The position numbers were made by a program, and so were the translations under genes. From NCBI RefSeq assembly GCF_000372725.1, contig NW_005201792.1, forward strand, positions 420,030 through 484,029: a stretch of DNA of 64,000 bases, given 5' to 3'. Shown here in pieces: positions 28,711 to 38,057 of this stretch. Position 1 is the stretch's first letter, and each line of letters opens with the position of its first letter. Below the pieces are notes generated by a model. That model had not been told where the DNA came from. It searched no databases and was given only the letters and a program-made list of their open reading frames with translations. This stretch comes from Emiliania huxleyi CCMP1516 (Eukaryota > Haptophyta > Isochrysidales > Noelaerhabdaceae).

Positions 28711-30170
28711 CGGCGGGTCATTGTGGACCATACATGAACATTACGATGTGCCCGAAATAAAGAGCAAGATGTACACGCGCGGAGAACACACGAGCGCGGC
28801 CCCACCTCCAGCGCCGTCCACCGAGAGGCAGCCGACCCACGCGCGGTGTGGGCTGTGGCCGGTCTGTGGGTCAGTCTGTGCGGTGCCCGCGACGTGGACG
28901 TCCGCGGTTGTGTGTGTGACTACGTTGGCTCGCAAAGGAATGGAGTAGCGTGTCCGAGAGCATTTCCGTCGATGGCGTTTGCTCTCGGCGCAACCGCAGT
29001 GCTCTGGCAGCTGCCCCAGCGCCCGCGGCAGCACCCGATTGGAAGCCTGGGTCGGGTGTTTCGAGAAAACAACTGCCGGGAAACGGACGTCCGTTGCGGC
29101 CCTGCAATATGAGCGTCGGCAAAGCCATCGGCTGGTCCTCCGGCGCATGCGCGCTCTTTGGTCTCCAGAACTACCTCATTGGCGCTACCAACTCAATGCC
29201 AAAGGACGATTTTTGCCGGACGGTCGGCCTGCTGTGGTTGTCCACGGGCACCTGGGGGTGAACCGCGCCATCCTCGATCGCCGTGCAAAGCTCGCTTCCG
29301 AGCTCTTCACGCCGCGCGTAGGGCCCTTAGTGGCCTAGAGAACCCCACAACCCCCTCTCCCTTTTCTCCCAGTAAGCTAAAAGTACGTACGACCGTACAA
29401 CAAAACTCTCTCTCACGACACTAGGGAGAAGAGGGAAACGGGGGTGTGTTCTCTAGGCCCCTAAAGGCCCTACGCGCGCGGCGTCTCTCTCTACTTTTTA
29501 GATTTTACGCGAATTACCAAACAAATGGACGCGGGGTGAGCCCCCTGCGACAACGCACCAAGCAGGATCAGGCAGGCTCTTGTGCCCGTAGCCCGATCCC
29601 GACCATCCGGCCCGTTGGGTGCGCTCTACCGACTGCACAGTGCACCTCCAAAGTGCTCCGAGTGCGCTTCAACCGCTTCTTAGCTCGCTCCCCCCCCGGC
29701 CCTCTGGATCTGCTTTGGATGGATATGGATAATGCTCAATGGGGGAGAGGTAGCAAACACCCCACTCCACAGCAAGTGCTCCCCGGGGGGGGGGCTGACG
29801 GGAAGAAGGGTTAAACACGGAGCAAGGTCCCCGCGAGGATGAGAGAATTTCCCGTTTGAGTAGCGAACGCATATTGTGGCTCGAATTATAAAGAAACGAC
29901 GATTTCCACCGCAGCAAGTGTGCTTCTCAGAGTTCGACTGTTTTATTTCACTCGCTTGCTTTTTTTTCGCTCCACCTCCAGAGTCGCTGCGCGCGTGCGG
30001 ATCTTTTCATAGTAGACCGGAGGGCTACGAAGCCTTCACACTCCAAGGGGCTGGTTTTATTTACCGTCCGCAAGTGAGGCAAGTGCTTTATGTGTAGCCT
30101 CAGAGTGCACATACTACATACATTGTCTGTGATAGCTGATAGGTGATTGCACACATCACAGTTGGACAGC
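28711..30170. other. Repeat-bearing intergenic stretch
   Basis: A short plus-strand frame at 29109-29261 encodes 50 residues beginning MSVGKAIGWSSGACALFGLQ and NYLIGATNSM, membrane-like, and runs into the dispersed repeat; it may be a gene fragment. 29269-29346 is a copy of the 858-945 repeat, with an inverted partner at 29444-29482. 29583-29700 resembles 10860-11000. 29870-30140 is AT-richer and empty as far as I can see. Confidence 0.45.
29269..29482. repeat. Dispersed repeat copy with inverted partner
   Basis: 29269-29346 matches 858-945 (CATCCTCGATCGCCGTGCAA, AGCTCGCTTCCGAGCTC, CGCGCGTAGGGCCCTTA). 29444-29482 holds the reverse complement of its end (GTTCTCTAGGCCCCTAAAGG, CCCTACGCGC), so the pair could form a foldback. 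Confidence 0.65.
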
Positions 30171-31841
30171 TCACTCGCGCCTGGCCGCCTTGGCGGCCGG
30201 TGCGGCTCCAAAGAAGGAGGCGATCGTCCGCTGCGGGCGGAAAGAGCAGCTGCGGGTGTCGTCGTCCAGCTGCAGCGTCTGCGCGGGTACGGCGCCGTGT
30301 CGAAGCAGCAGCGAGACGGCGACGTGGTCCGAGGCCTGCGGGGGCGTGTAGATCACGCCGCTGTGCGGGGGGACGAACTGCGTGTCGTGCGTGGTCATCG
30401 GCGCCTCCTGCAGCACTGAGGCGCCCGTCCACGGCGCCGGCGCCCACCGGCCGCCTGCAGTCGCCGCCCGCAGAGCACCCGCAGCGTCCTCGGCCTCTGC
30501 GAGCGGCGGGCCGCGCAGCGCGGCCTCGTCAAAGAGGGGCCGGTCGAGGTAGATGTAGTCGATCCTTCGGCCGACGTTGACGTGCCGCATGTTTTTGTAC
30601 TGGTCCCAGCAGGTGAAGCGGCACTCGGCCGCGGGGCGCAGCTCGCCAAACGTGTCAACCATCCCGTCGGCCTCGATGGATCGGAGCCACGCGACCGCCT
30701 CTTGGGAAGAGCTCGACTCGCCGAGCGACAGCACCACCCGCCGCAGCGCCTCGCCCACAGCGGAATCGCGCAGGGCCGCCCTGTCCCTGCGTGGCTGCAC
30801 GTCTGCCCGTGCGCCGGCCACGCCGCCGCCATCACCGCCCCCGCCGCCTCCGCCTCCGCCGTCGCCGCCGCCGCCGACCTCGCTGCCAGCCGCCTCGCCA
30901 GCCTCGCCGCCTTCCTTCGCATGCGCGTCCCCACACAGGACCGCCTCGAGCGCTGCGCACCACTCGTACCCTCGAAGCCGCTCCCGCGGACCAAACAGGC
31001 GCTGCAGCGCACTCGCCAAGGCCGCGGCGGCGTCGTTTTGCATGCTTCCGTTCCCCGCCTCCGTCCCCGCCCCCGGCCCCGCGTCCGCCTCCGCCTCCGC
31101 CCCCTCCCGGCTCGCACCGCCAGCCGCGCCCCCCTCGCCGCGACGGTGGAACGCCCTGCCCAGCTCGGTCCGAAGGCGGCTGACCTCGTCGCCCCAGCCC
31201 GCAACCTCGCCGTCGCCCTCGACGAGCTCGACCCGGCCGTGGGCGCGGAGGGAGGCACGCGAGAGGAAGGCCTGCTGCCACGGCCCGTCAGCCGCGCGCC
31301 GCGCGATGTTGAGGTCACCGGCGAGGCACACCGCACGGCCGCCCGCCCGGACGGCGCGCATCTTTGCGCGGACCGCCTCGAGGAACTCGAGCTTCTTTGC
31401 GCGCCGAGAGCCGTCGGTGTCGCTGCCGGTGGCGTGCACGTACACATTGAAGATCACGACTGCGCCGTGGTCCGTCATCACGCACCGCCCCTCCGCATCC
31501 ACGGGCTTGCCGAGCGGCGCGGCGTCTGCATGCCGCGTGAGGCCCTTGCGCGCAAAGGTCGTCACGCCGTTGAACCCTTTCGGAGAGCAGGACCAGAACG
31601 ACTCCCAGCCGCTCACGCTGTGTGCGCCGAGCGAGGCTGCGTTGTGGGCCGACAGCTTTTGGCGCGTGACCTTGACCTCCTGCAGGCAAAGGATATCGAA
31701 GCCATGGCGTTCGAAGAAGCAATCCAGCGTCTTGTAGTGCTCCTTGATGTACCGGAGCGTCGCCTCCCAGCCGGCCACGTTCCAGGAGGCGATGAGCAGC
31801 GGCTTATCCTGGCCGGCTGACGAGCTTGGCGCTCCGTTCAT
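30171..31841 (-). CDS. AP endonuclease 2-like (ExoIII/APE family) with C-terminal PCNA box
   Basis: A single exon of 556 aa starting at the ATG at 31841. ExoIII-family motifs in order: IASWNVAGW, DILCLQEVKVTRQKL (metal-binding Glu), GRCVMTDHGAVVIFNVYV, CLAGDLNIARR (DxN), a long low-complexity insert (Gly/Ala/Glu, roughly residues 225-375), then CRFTCWDQYKNMRHVNVGRR with RIDYIYLD, and ASDHVAVSLLL (catalytic SDH). The C-terminus has QRTIASFFG, matching a PCNA-interacting QxxIxxFF box, which points to APE2 rather than APE1. The zf-GRF domain that normally ends APE2 is absent. The enzyme would act in base-excision repair and 3'-end resection in the nucleus. Confidence 0.88.
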   Translation of the reverse strand: MNGAPSSSAGQDKPLLIASWNVAGWEATLRYIKEHYKTLDCFFERHGFDILCLQEVKVTRQKLSAHNAASLGAHSVSGWESFWSCSPKGFNGVTTFARKGLTRHADAAPLGKPVDAEGRCVMTDHGAVVIFNVYVHATGSDTDGSRRAKKLEFLEAVRAKMRAVRAGGRAVCLAGDLNIARRAADGPWQQAFLSRASLRAHGRVELVEGDGEVAGWGDEVSRLRTELGRAFHRRGEGGAAGGASREGAEAEADAGPGAGTEAGNGSMQNDAAAALASALQRLFGPRERLRGYEWCAALEAVLCGDAHAKEGGEAGEAAGSEVGGGGDGGGGGGGGGDGGGVAGARADVQPRRDRAALRDSAVGEALRRVVLSLGESSSSQEAVAWLRSIEADGMVDTFGELRPAAECRFTCWDQYKNMRHVNVGRRIDYIYLDRPLFDEAALRGPPLAEAEDAAGALRAATAGGRWAPAPWTGASVLQEAPMTTHDTQFVPPHSGVIYTPPQASDHVAVSLLLRHGAVPAQTLQLDDDTRSCSFRPQRTIASFFGAAPAAKAARRE

Positions 31842-32186
31842 GGCAGGACAGGGCGCTGCGCGCCGCCCTCGCGTGGGATCCGGCCCGCTTTCGAGTTACG
31901 GCGGCAGCCTTTCGGCGGCCCCCCCGGTCAGCAGGCTGGAAGTACTCGCCAGCGCGGTAGGGATGAGGGCCGCGATTTCTTTTTCAGTGTATGTAGCTCT
32001 TACGTACATTCCCGAGGAGGACTCTGCTGACAGGGTTTGCGATGAGGAGCGACCCGAAGGGTTTCTCGGAGGTTAGTGCACCACTAACCGTTTTTACGCT
32101 GGCGTCGGAAAAAGGGCGGATTCTTCTCAGGCGGAGAGGACGAACGATGAAACGTTCCCATCGTTGCCTCCCCCAACCGCTGCACC
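31842..32186. promoter_or_regulatory. Divergent intergenic region between APE2-like (-) and membrane protein (+)
   Basis: 345 bp. It contains 31930-31957, which recurs at 18498-18528 near the 5' end of the 3'-phosphatase gene, and 32001-32048, similar to 9920-9964. Short leaders or a shared promoter are likely; no motif is certain. Confidence 0.4.
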
Positions 32187-34037
32187 ATGGCCGATGCAGA
32201 CGTCGCCGCACAGCCCAGCGCGGCCGAGCTGCGGCGGCAGCGGCGAGCCGCTCGGCGTGCGGGGCTGGAGACTGCCACGGAAGACACAGGGCTCGCGTCG
32301 CAGCCGCCACCGCCGCCGCCACCGCCGCCACCGCCGCCACCGCCGCCGCCGCCGCCACCGCCGCCACCGCCGCCACCGCCGCCACCACCGCCACCACTGC
32401 CGCCAACTTCGCCACTTGCCTCTCCCGTCGCCGCCACCGTTTTGCCACCGGTGCGCCTGCCGCCAGGTTCGCGACAGCGGGCGCGTGCAGAGTCGAGGGC
32501 CGCAACCGACGACGACGTGCTTGCCGTGGCGGCCGCTGATCACGAGCTGCTTCTGCCAGCGACCACTCCAGGTACGCTGCGGGCGCAGCCAAAGCCGCTC
32601 CCTCCTGTGGAGGCGGTGATGGCGCCAGCCAAGCGTGGCGCCTTCCGCAAGGTAGACGCGCCGGCAACGGCCCGCTCAGCATTGGCGCTCAGTGGGAACA
32701 CTCGCTCCGTCATCGACACCGCCGAGGAGCAGGTGCCACTCCCGCTCGCGCTCCAATTCGCGGCGACTGTGCAGCGCGGATTCCTGGCGTCGACGCACTT
32801 CGCCGCTGGGCTGATGGGCGGAGCCGCCGCCCTCGAGGTCTCGATGCTCTCCGTGGCGCGCAACGAGCCGCTGTCGCCATTTGCGCTCTATGCGGACAGT
32901 GCGCTGCACTTTTGGCGTCTCTACCTCTGGGGCGGCCTCTCGTGCTGCGTTGGCACGGGACTGCTCCTTCTACGCCGCCGGCGCTCACGCTACTACGACG
33001 TATACCCCACCGGTCGTTGGGTCAACTTGCTGACGATTGCGAGCAACGCTTCAGTCGTCGCGATCGGCGTTGCATTGCGCGGCCCCGTGTGGCGCCTGGC
33101 GGCGCCAGAGAGCCGCGAGCAGCTGCCGTATCTCGTACCGACGTCATCCGCCGCCTACCACGCGGCCGTCACTAACCCCGGGCCCTTTGGCCATGCCGTT
33201 CCCGCCGCCGTGCTCCTCCGCGCCCTCCTCTGCTGGCTCGCCCTCCTCCTCAGCTATGGCCCTCACGGGGACGAGCAGGCGGCGTTGCCGCCGAGCGCCG
33301 AGGAGGAGGCGGGCGGCGGCCGAGGACACCAGCCGCACCTTCTTGCCAGCGGTGCCACCGAGGGTGCCGACGGGGTCATCGCCATCATGTATCGAGGCGT
33401 AGTTTTCGCCGCGGCATTTGGCGCCGTTGCGCGGCGCCCGCACAGCACGCCAGACGGCAAGCCGGCGCCAATGCGCCCCGTCCCCCCCGGCGCAATCTCG
33501 CACGAGGGCTACGCGAGCCGGGTGTCGGTGGCCATCGTCTTCATGGCCGTTGACTCCATCAACACCCTGCTCTGCCTCTCTCTGCTCTACGAGTCGCTCG
33601 AACTCCGCCGCTCGAGCGAGCGTTTTGAGCGCGTGCTGCCAGAGCTGATCTCGCTCGTCGTCCTCGTCGTCGCACGAAGCGTCATCGCCGCCCAGCTGTT
33701 CGGGATCATCGTCAGGACCGCCGCTTTTCGCCTCGGCCTGCTGACGCAGCTAACTAAGCACTTTCGGCGGCCCTTTGGCGTCCAGCTCGCCGCCTTTGTC
33801 CTTTCCCTCATCCTCCTCATCGTGCGCGTCGTTGATGCCGCAGACGTCGACGCGACCATCGACGCTACAAACATCGGCCTGCTGCCCAGCGGTTCGAGCC
33901 TCGGGGCTGCCTACACTGTCCTGCTCTGCCTTAGCCTAGCCTTGACAGTACTCTGCTACACTTCGACGCTCGATGCGCTGCGGCGCCTCTCGAGGTCGGA
34001 GTACTATTTGCATCCGGACCGGGGATTGCATCCATGA
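32187..34037 (+). CDS. Multi-pass membrane protein with long polyproline tract, unassigned
   Basis: A single exon of 616 aa. Residues 1-40 are charged, and residues about 40-72 are an almost pure Pro run encoded by CCG/CCA repeats at 32307-32405. A disordered stretch follows to about residue 185. The rest carries about eight hydrophobic segments: THFAAGLMGGAAALEV, LWGGLSCCVGTGLLLL, VVAIGVALRGPVW, AAVLLRALLCWLALLL, SVAIVFMAVDSINTLLCLSL, ISLVVLVVARSVIAAQLFGI, VQLAAFVLSLILLIVRVV and AAYTVLLCLSLALTVLCY. The layout loosely recalls TMEM237-type ciliary membrane proteins, but I cannot confirm this. Coding status is strong because of length, bias and coherent topology. Confidence 0.75.
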   Translation: MADADVAAQPSAAELRRQRRAARRAGLETATEDTGLASQPPPPPPPPPPPPPPPPPPPPPPPPPPPPPPPLPPTSPLASPVAATVLPPVRLPPGSRQRARAESRAATDDDVLAVAAADHELLLPATTPGTLRAQPKPLPPVEAVMAPAKRGAFRKVDAPATARSALALSGNTRSVIDTAEEQVPLPLALQFAATVQRGFLASTHFAAGLMGGAAALEVSMLSVARNEPLSPFALYADSALHFWRLYLWGGLSCCVGTGLLLLRRRRSRYYDVYPTGRWVNLLTIASNASVVAIGVALRGPVWRLAAPESREQLPYLVPTSSAAYHAAVTNPGPFGHAVPAAVLLRALLCWLALLLSYGPHGDEQAALPPSAEEEAGGGRGHQPHLLASGATEGADGVIAIMYRGVVFAAAFGAVARRPHSTPDGKPAPMRPVPPGAISHEGYASRVSVAIVFMAVDSINTLLCLSLLYESLELRRSSERFERVLPELISLVVLVVARSVIAAQLFGIIVRTAAFRLGLLTQLTKHFRRPFGVQLAAFVLSLILLIVRVVDAADVDATIDATNIGLLPSGSSLGAAYTVLLCLSLALTVLCYTSTLDALRRLSRSEYYLHPDRGLHP

Positions 34038-34711
34038 GGCGAGCGGTTCGCGGTTGCGGAAAGAGATATACGCGTCAGCCGGTCGAGGCACGAGAGGGGG
34101 TCGTACGAGCGGGGGGTAGTACGTGTGGTGATGGTGGAAAGTGGGGGGATGCAGCAGCTTGGGCGACACAGGGGGTGTGGCTGTGGGGGTCGGGTCTCTC
34201 TCGCACTCTCTGAGTCACTCTGTCGTCTGCGAAGCGAAACTCCCTGTCGGTCGGGTGGCTGTCGCGGGAGAGAGCAACCACTCGTGCCAAAGCGTCAAAT
34301 GCTGATCTTCGCCGCCCGCGGCGCGGGCCGCGCGCACGTCTACGGGGGTCTAGCTTGACGCCCTCTCACGGCCCCTCGTGCTCGTCTAACACGGGATAAA
34401 CCATGCACGTCAGGCCGCGTACACCGTGCAACCTGTTCCTTTTTACCCATCTCTCCTCTCGCAGGGTGTCCCTTTCATTTCTTTATTTACGTCGAAACAA
34501 AAAACTCGTGACTTTTTTTCCGTTCCTTTCGCGCGCAGTACCCAGTATACGCAGATCGCACACCGCCATACATGCGCAACATCTCTCTCCGTTTATCCTA
34601 TCTTCTCTCCGCCCCGTTTGGGTCTGGACTCGGCTCAGACTGGGCCCGAGGCCTCCGGGACTGGGTGTCCATCGTCCTCTCTCGAGCGCGGTGGCTTTAC
34701 TGTTGCTCCGC
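34038..34711. other. Intergenic region between convergent genes
   Basis: Contains the 3' flanks of the membrane protein gene and lycopene cyclase. No gene or strong repeat seen. Confidence 0.5.
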
Positions 34712-36499
34712 TCACGCCGCCAGCGCCTCCTCCTCCCTCGCCTCCTCCTCCTCGAGCAGCTCCACCTGCGGCGATGGCTCCCCTCTCGGCGTCCCGCCGG
34801 CGCGCCCCGACCGGAGCATCTCCACTGCCTCGCGCTTGGCCGCCGCGTCGCCCGTCACGTACACGTCGCGCGCGCGCTGCCGGCGCGCCCTAAGCCCGGG
34901 GTCGGGCGGCGGCGGCCCGACGCCAATCTCGAAGACGGGCGTGAAGATGGACTTGAGGATGAGCGGGCCGTACGCCGCCGTGAAGGCGGCGAGGTACGCC
35001 ACGAAGGTTGCGGCGACCTTGGGCGGGAACTTGAGCGCGATGGTGATGCCAAACCGGACGCGCGCGAGCCACGTCGCGTGGTTCTCGTTGCCGGGTAGCC
35101 CCGGCCACCCTGCGAGGAAGCCGCCCCACACTGGCTGCTCGAGCGCGAAAAAGGCGCCGAAGAAACCGCGCAGGATCTCGACCGGCTGCGAGCCGAGGAA
35201 CTCGCCGCCGAAGACCGCAAAGTCGCGCTGCAGCCGGTTGCTCGCCGGCCACAGCGAGGCGTGCGCGGCGGCCGCCGCCGCGTCCGGGTCGAAGCCGTCG
35301 CCCTTGCTGAGCTCGGCAGAGAGGGCGGCGGCGACGCCCGTTGACGAGGCGAGCATGCGGCAGAGCTGGTAGCCGGTCGCCGGGTGGACGGTGTTTGCGG
35401 CGCCCCCGATCGGCACGACGCGCTGCGTCCTGTCCGGCAGCTGGCCGCCCATCGGGATGTAGCAGTACTCCTCCTCGCGCACACTCGCCTCGCCGTACGT
35501 AATGCCGTGGAAGGCGAGCCGCTTGATCAGCCGCTGCTTGAGCGTCTCGAACTCGAGCCGCCGCTCGCCGCGCCCCACCAGCGACGTCTCCTCGAAAAAG
35601 GCGGACGCGCCGCAGCCGTCGCAGCCCCCCTCGCCGCTCGGCATCACGTAGACGAAGGACGGCCGCTCCTCTGCGTCTGCGAGCAGGTCGGAGCCCACGA
35701 GGTGGTCGGTGCGGTAGTCGAAGAGGGTCATCGCCGACGCGTCGTACGGCGCGAGCTTGTCGCCCGCCACATCCACGCACATGCCGTACGCGATCTGGTA
35801 CCCGGGCGCGAGCTCCTTCCACAGCCCCCCCGCGGCGGGGCTCTCGCGCACCGTCAGCTTGGACTCAAAGCCGGTCGCGTCGACGACGAGCTTCGCGCGC
35901 ACGCGGACGTCGCCGCCGCCGCCGCCGCCCGACGCCTTCACCGTCAGCGTCGAGCCGCTCGCGTCATGCACCAGGCCGCCGTCAAAGAGGTTCGGCGCGA
36001 TGGCGGCCGCGGGCGCGTAGCCCTCCAGCAGCTGCACGCCGGTCGCCGCGTGCTTCTCCCGCAGCAGGGCCTTGAGTCGGAGGCGGTCGACCTTGAGGTA
36101 GGCGCGATCCAACCGCAGCCGCTCGTCGTCCGGCGTGTCGAACGAGCCGCCAAAGAAGCAATCCGTCACTGCCCAGTTTGTGCTGACGCAGTCGAGGAGC
36201 TCCGGCATCTGCAGCGATGCGGCGAGCGCCTCCCACTCCTCGCGCCACGAGCCGTAGTTGTTGGGCCAGGCGCCCTCCGGCTTGGGGTCGACGAGCGCCA
36301 CCGAGTGCTCCGAGCGTCCCAGCAGCGCCGCCATCACGTAGCCGGCTGGGCCACCGCCCACCACAGCGACGTCGACGGTGAGGTCAGCTATCTGCACGGC
36401 TCGGCCACGGCCATCAGCATGCGGGCCGAGCCAGCGGCCCACTCCCGGGTTGGTCGCACGGAGGGCGACGCCCGAGCTTCCGCTCGCTGCGAGCCACAT
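34712..36499 (-). CDS. Lycopene cyclase (beta/epsilon family), plastid carotenoid biosynthesis
   Basis: A single exon of 595 aa with ATG at 36499. It cyclises the ends of lycopene with FAD/NAD(P)H chemistry. Motifs: a dinucleotide fold at residues about 43-60 (VAVVGGGPAGYVMAALL), then WPNNYGSWREEWEAL, LVVDATGFESKLTV, QIAYGMCVDV, SFVYVMPSGE, SAFFEETSLVGR, YIPMGGQLPD, VVPIGGAANTVHPATGYQLC and the C-terminal ALEQPVWGGFLAGWPGLPGN. These match plant and algal LCYB/LCYE. Beta versus epsilon cannot be settled by eye. The first 40 residues are a short candidate plastid targeting region, brief for a bipartite leader. A variant of the AAATTCTTTTT motif lies about 50 bp upstream. It supplies beta-ring carotenoids for light harvesting. 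Confidence 0.93.
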   Translation of the reverse strand: MWLAASGSSGVALRATNPGVGRWLGPHADGRGRAVQIADLTVDVAVVGGGPAGYVMAALLGRSEHSVALVDPKPEGAWPNNYGSWREEWEALAASLQMPELLDCVSTNWAVTDCFFGGSFDTPDDERLRLDRAYLKVDRLRLKALLREKHAATGVQLLEGYAPAAAIAPNLFDGGLVHDASGSTLTVKASGGGGGGDVRVRAKLVVDATGFESKLTVRESPAAGGLWKELAPGYQIAYGMCVDVAGDKLAPYDASAMTLFDYRTDHLVGSDLLADAEERPSFVYVMPSGEGGCDGCGASAFFEETSLVGRGERRLEFETLKQRLIKRLAFHGITYGEASVREEEYCYIPMGGQLPDRTQRVVPIGGAANTVHPATGYQLCRMLASSTGVAAALSAELSKGDGFDPDAAAAAAHASLWPASNRLQRDFAVFGGEFLGSQPVEILRGFFGAFFALEQPVWGGFLAGWPGLPGNENHATWLARVRFGITIALKFPPKVAATFVAYLAAFTAAYGPLILKSIFTPVFEIGVGPPPPDPGLRARRQRARDVYVTGDAAAKREAVEMLRSGRAGGTPRGEPSPQVELLEEEEAREEEALAA

Positions 36500-36546
36500 T
36501 CGCGGGCCTGGCTTAGAGCTTCCGCTTCCTCAGCTGCGATCAGCCC

Positions 36547-36558
36547 AAAAAAGAATAT
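36547..36558 (-). promoter_or_regulatory. ATATTCTTTTTT variant motif upstream of lycopene cyclase
   Basis: About 50 bp before the ATG at 36499; one mismatch to the AAATTCTTTTT core seen before other starts. Confidence 0.3.
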
Positions 36559-36682
36559 CCCGGGATGAAAATGCGCTGCACAAGCCGATGGAGAGAGTAA
36601 TGCTCCGTCGTGGAGCGACGTGCTCGATCGATTCATTGAATACAGCAGGGAGGTTAACGGGGTGTGCACAAGCGCACCCAAC

Positions 36683-37834
36683 ATGACAGAACACACGTTC
36701 GAAGAAGGGCGAACCAGGACGGACATCCGAGTGGAGGGGAAGGCCAGGACGCTCTACCTCGGAGGGAAGAAACCGGCGCAAGACAGCGGCACGCAACTGG
36801 GGTCGAGAGAGGACGGGGACAATCGAGTGATAAAGCTGGAGGGGACCCCGGGCCTCGATACCAACGCGACATGGGAGGAGGAGATACCCGAGCAAAATAA
36901 GATCACGAAGGACGCGGTGAGAAAGATGATGGAGAGACAGGAGAGGGAGCGACAGGAGGGGAGCCTCGGGGCGGATGAGACGTTGTTCCCAGAGGGGGCG
37001 CCCCAGAGACACATAAACTGGAAGAAAGAAGACTACGAGCTGTTCGTGGGGCACGGACACGGGGCGAGCGCGATCAGAGTAGGGGAGCTACAGGAGGACC
37101 CCCTAACGCGCTTCTTGCTCCGATACGACGAATTTGAGACGGGGGGAGAGCTGACGGACGGCAACGGGAAGCGAATTAAGATGGGAAAAGACAGCGAGCC
37201 GCTGCGGTCGGGGAAGGGACGAGCCTTGAACGTGAAAGTAGCGCAGACATGCCTCGCGCTGCACGTCTCACACCAGTTCACACACTTTGCGGCGACGGAC
37301 GGAGGAAAGGACCATGAAGACAAAAGGGCGGAGGATGGAAAGTACGTGCCGAACCCTAGGGTGGCGTACGGCGTGTTCGAAGGACCGACACGATTCGGAA
37401 AGAGCGTCCCGGGAGACGCACAGGTAAAGGATCCCAACGGAATCGGACCCTGTGAAGAAGGGGAGATACGGATAGCGTTTGGGGCGGGAATGTGGGGAGG
37501 AAAGCTGCCGAACATGTGGGAGCCGATAGACGCGGAGATGTACGCGATACTCGCATACTTACGCAAAATGGCGAGCGCGAGCGACGCGCAAGCGCGGCGC
37601 AGATCTGGCAGCTGGCGCTGCCATGCCGCACACGATGTATGGTGGTGCTCGGCCGTGACTGCCCACGGTGAGTATGGTGCTGGCGGTGCAGAGCAGAAGG
37701 CGGGAGCGGCGCTCCTGAACACGGGGCTCGACTTGTTGGAGGCGGTCGGTTCGCTCTCCCGCCCCACATCTCGTGATTTTGTGATCGTGTGCGGGGACTG
37801 CACTGGGTGCACACAGACTCGCATCCGGATTTGA
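36683..37834 (+). CDS. Retroelement fragment with RNase H-like domain
   Basis: Open frame from the ATG at 36683 (upstream in-frame GTG at 36620), 383 aa, clearly less GC-rich than neighbouring genes. The N-terminal half is charged and unassigned. From about residue 220 the order of motifs fits an RNase H fold: THFAATDGGKDHEDKR (first Asp), then RVAYGVFEGPTRFGK, IDAEMYAILAYLRKMA (catalytic Glu in the helix), and DFVIVCGDCTGCTQ (third Asp). No reverse transcriptase is visible, so this would be the 3' part of a retrotransposon ORF, or a domesticated RNase H. Assignment rests on motif order only. Confidence 0.5.
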   Translation: MTEHTFEEGRTRTDIRVEGKARTLYLGGKKPAQDSGTQLGSREDGDNRVIKLEGTPGLDTNATWEEEIPEQNKITKDAVRKMMERQERERQEGSLGADETLFPEGAPQRHINWKKEDYELFVGHGHGASAIRVGELQEDPLTRFLLRYDEFETGGELTDGNGKRIKMGKDSEPLRSGKGRALNVKVAQTCLALHVSHQFTHFAATDGGKDHEDKRAEDGKYVPNPRVAYGVFEGPTRFGKSVPGDAQVKDPNGIGPCEEGEIRIAFGAGMWGGKLPNMWEPIDAEMYAILAYLRKMASASDAQARRRSGSWRCHAAHDVWWCSAVTAHGEYGAGGAEQKAGAALLNTGLDLLEAVGSLSRPTSRDFVIVCGDCTGCTQTRIRI

Positions 37835-38057
37835 CTGTCACTCTCGGTGGCCGCGTGTCTGTCTCTGGCCGGATTTTAGTACGACCTGTTTAATAAAATG
37901 GTACACAACGATTGAGGTCGAAAGCCGTACTCTGCGTTCTGGCGAACCTCTCTGTTCTTGAACTTGAGTGTAATATATAGCTGGGAGCGAGGTGAACGCG
38001 CAGCAGATCACGGCTGGAGTCGTACCTAGCTAGGCGAGCACCGATCGCCGCGGCACC

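Noticed and set aside
30395-31447. Long frames opposite and out of frame with the APE2-like gene
   Set aside because: GC-rich third positions keep other frames open; only one frame carries the ExoIII motifs in order.
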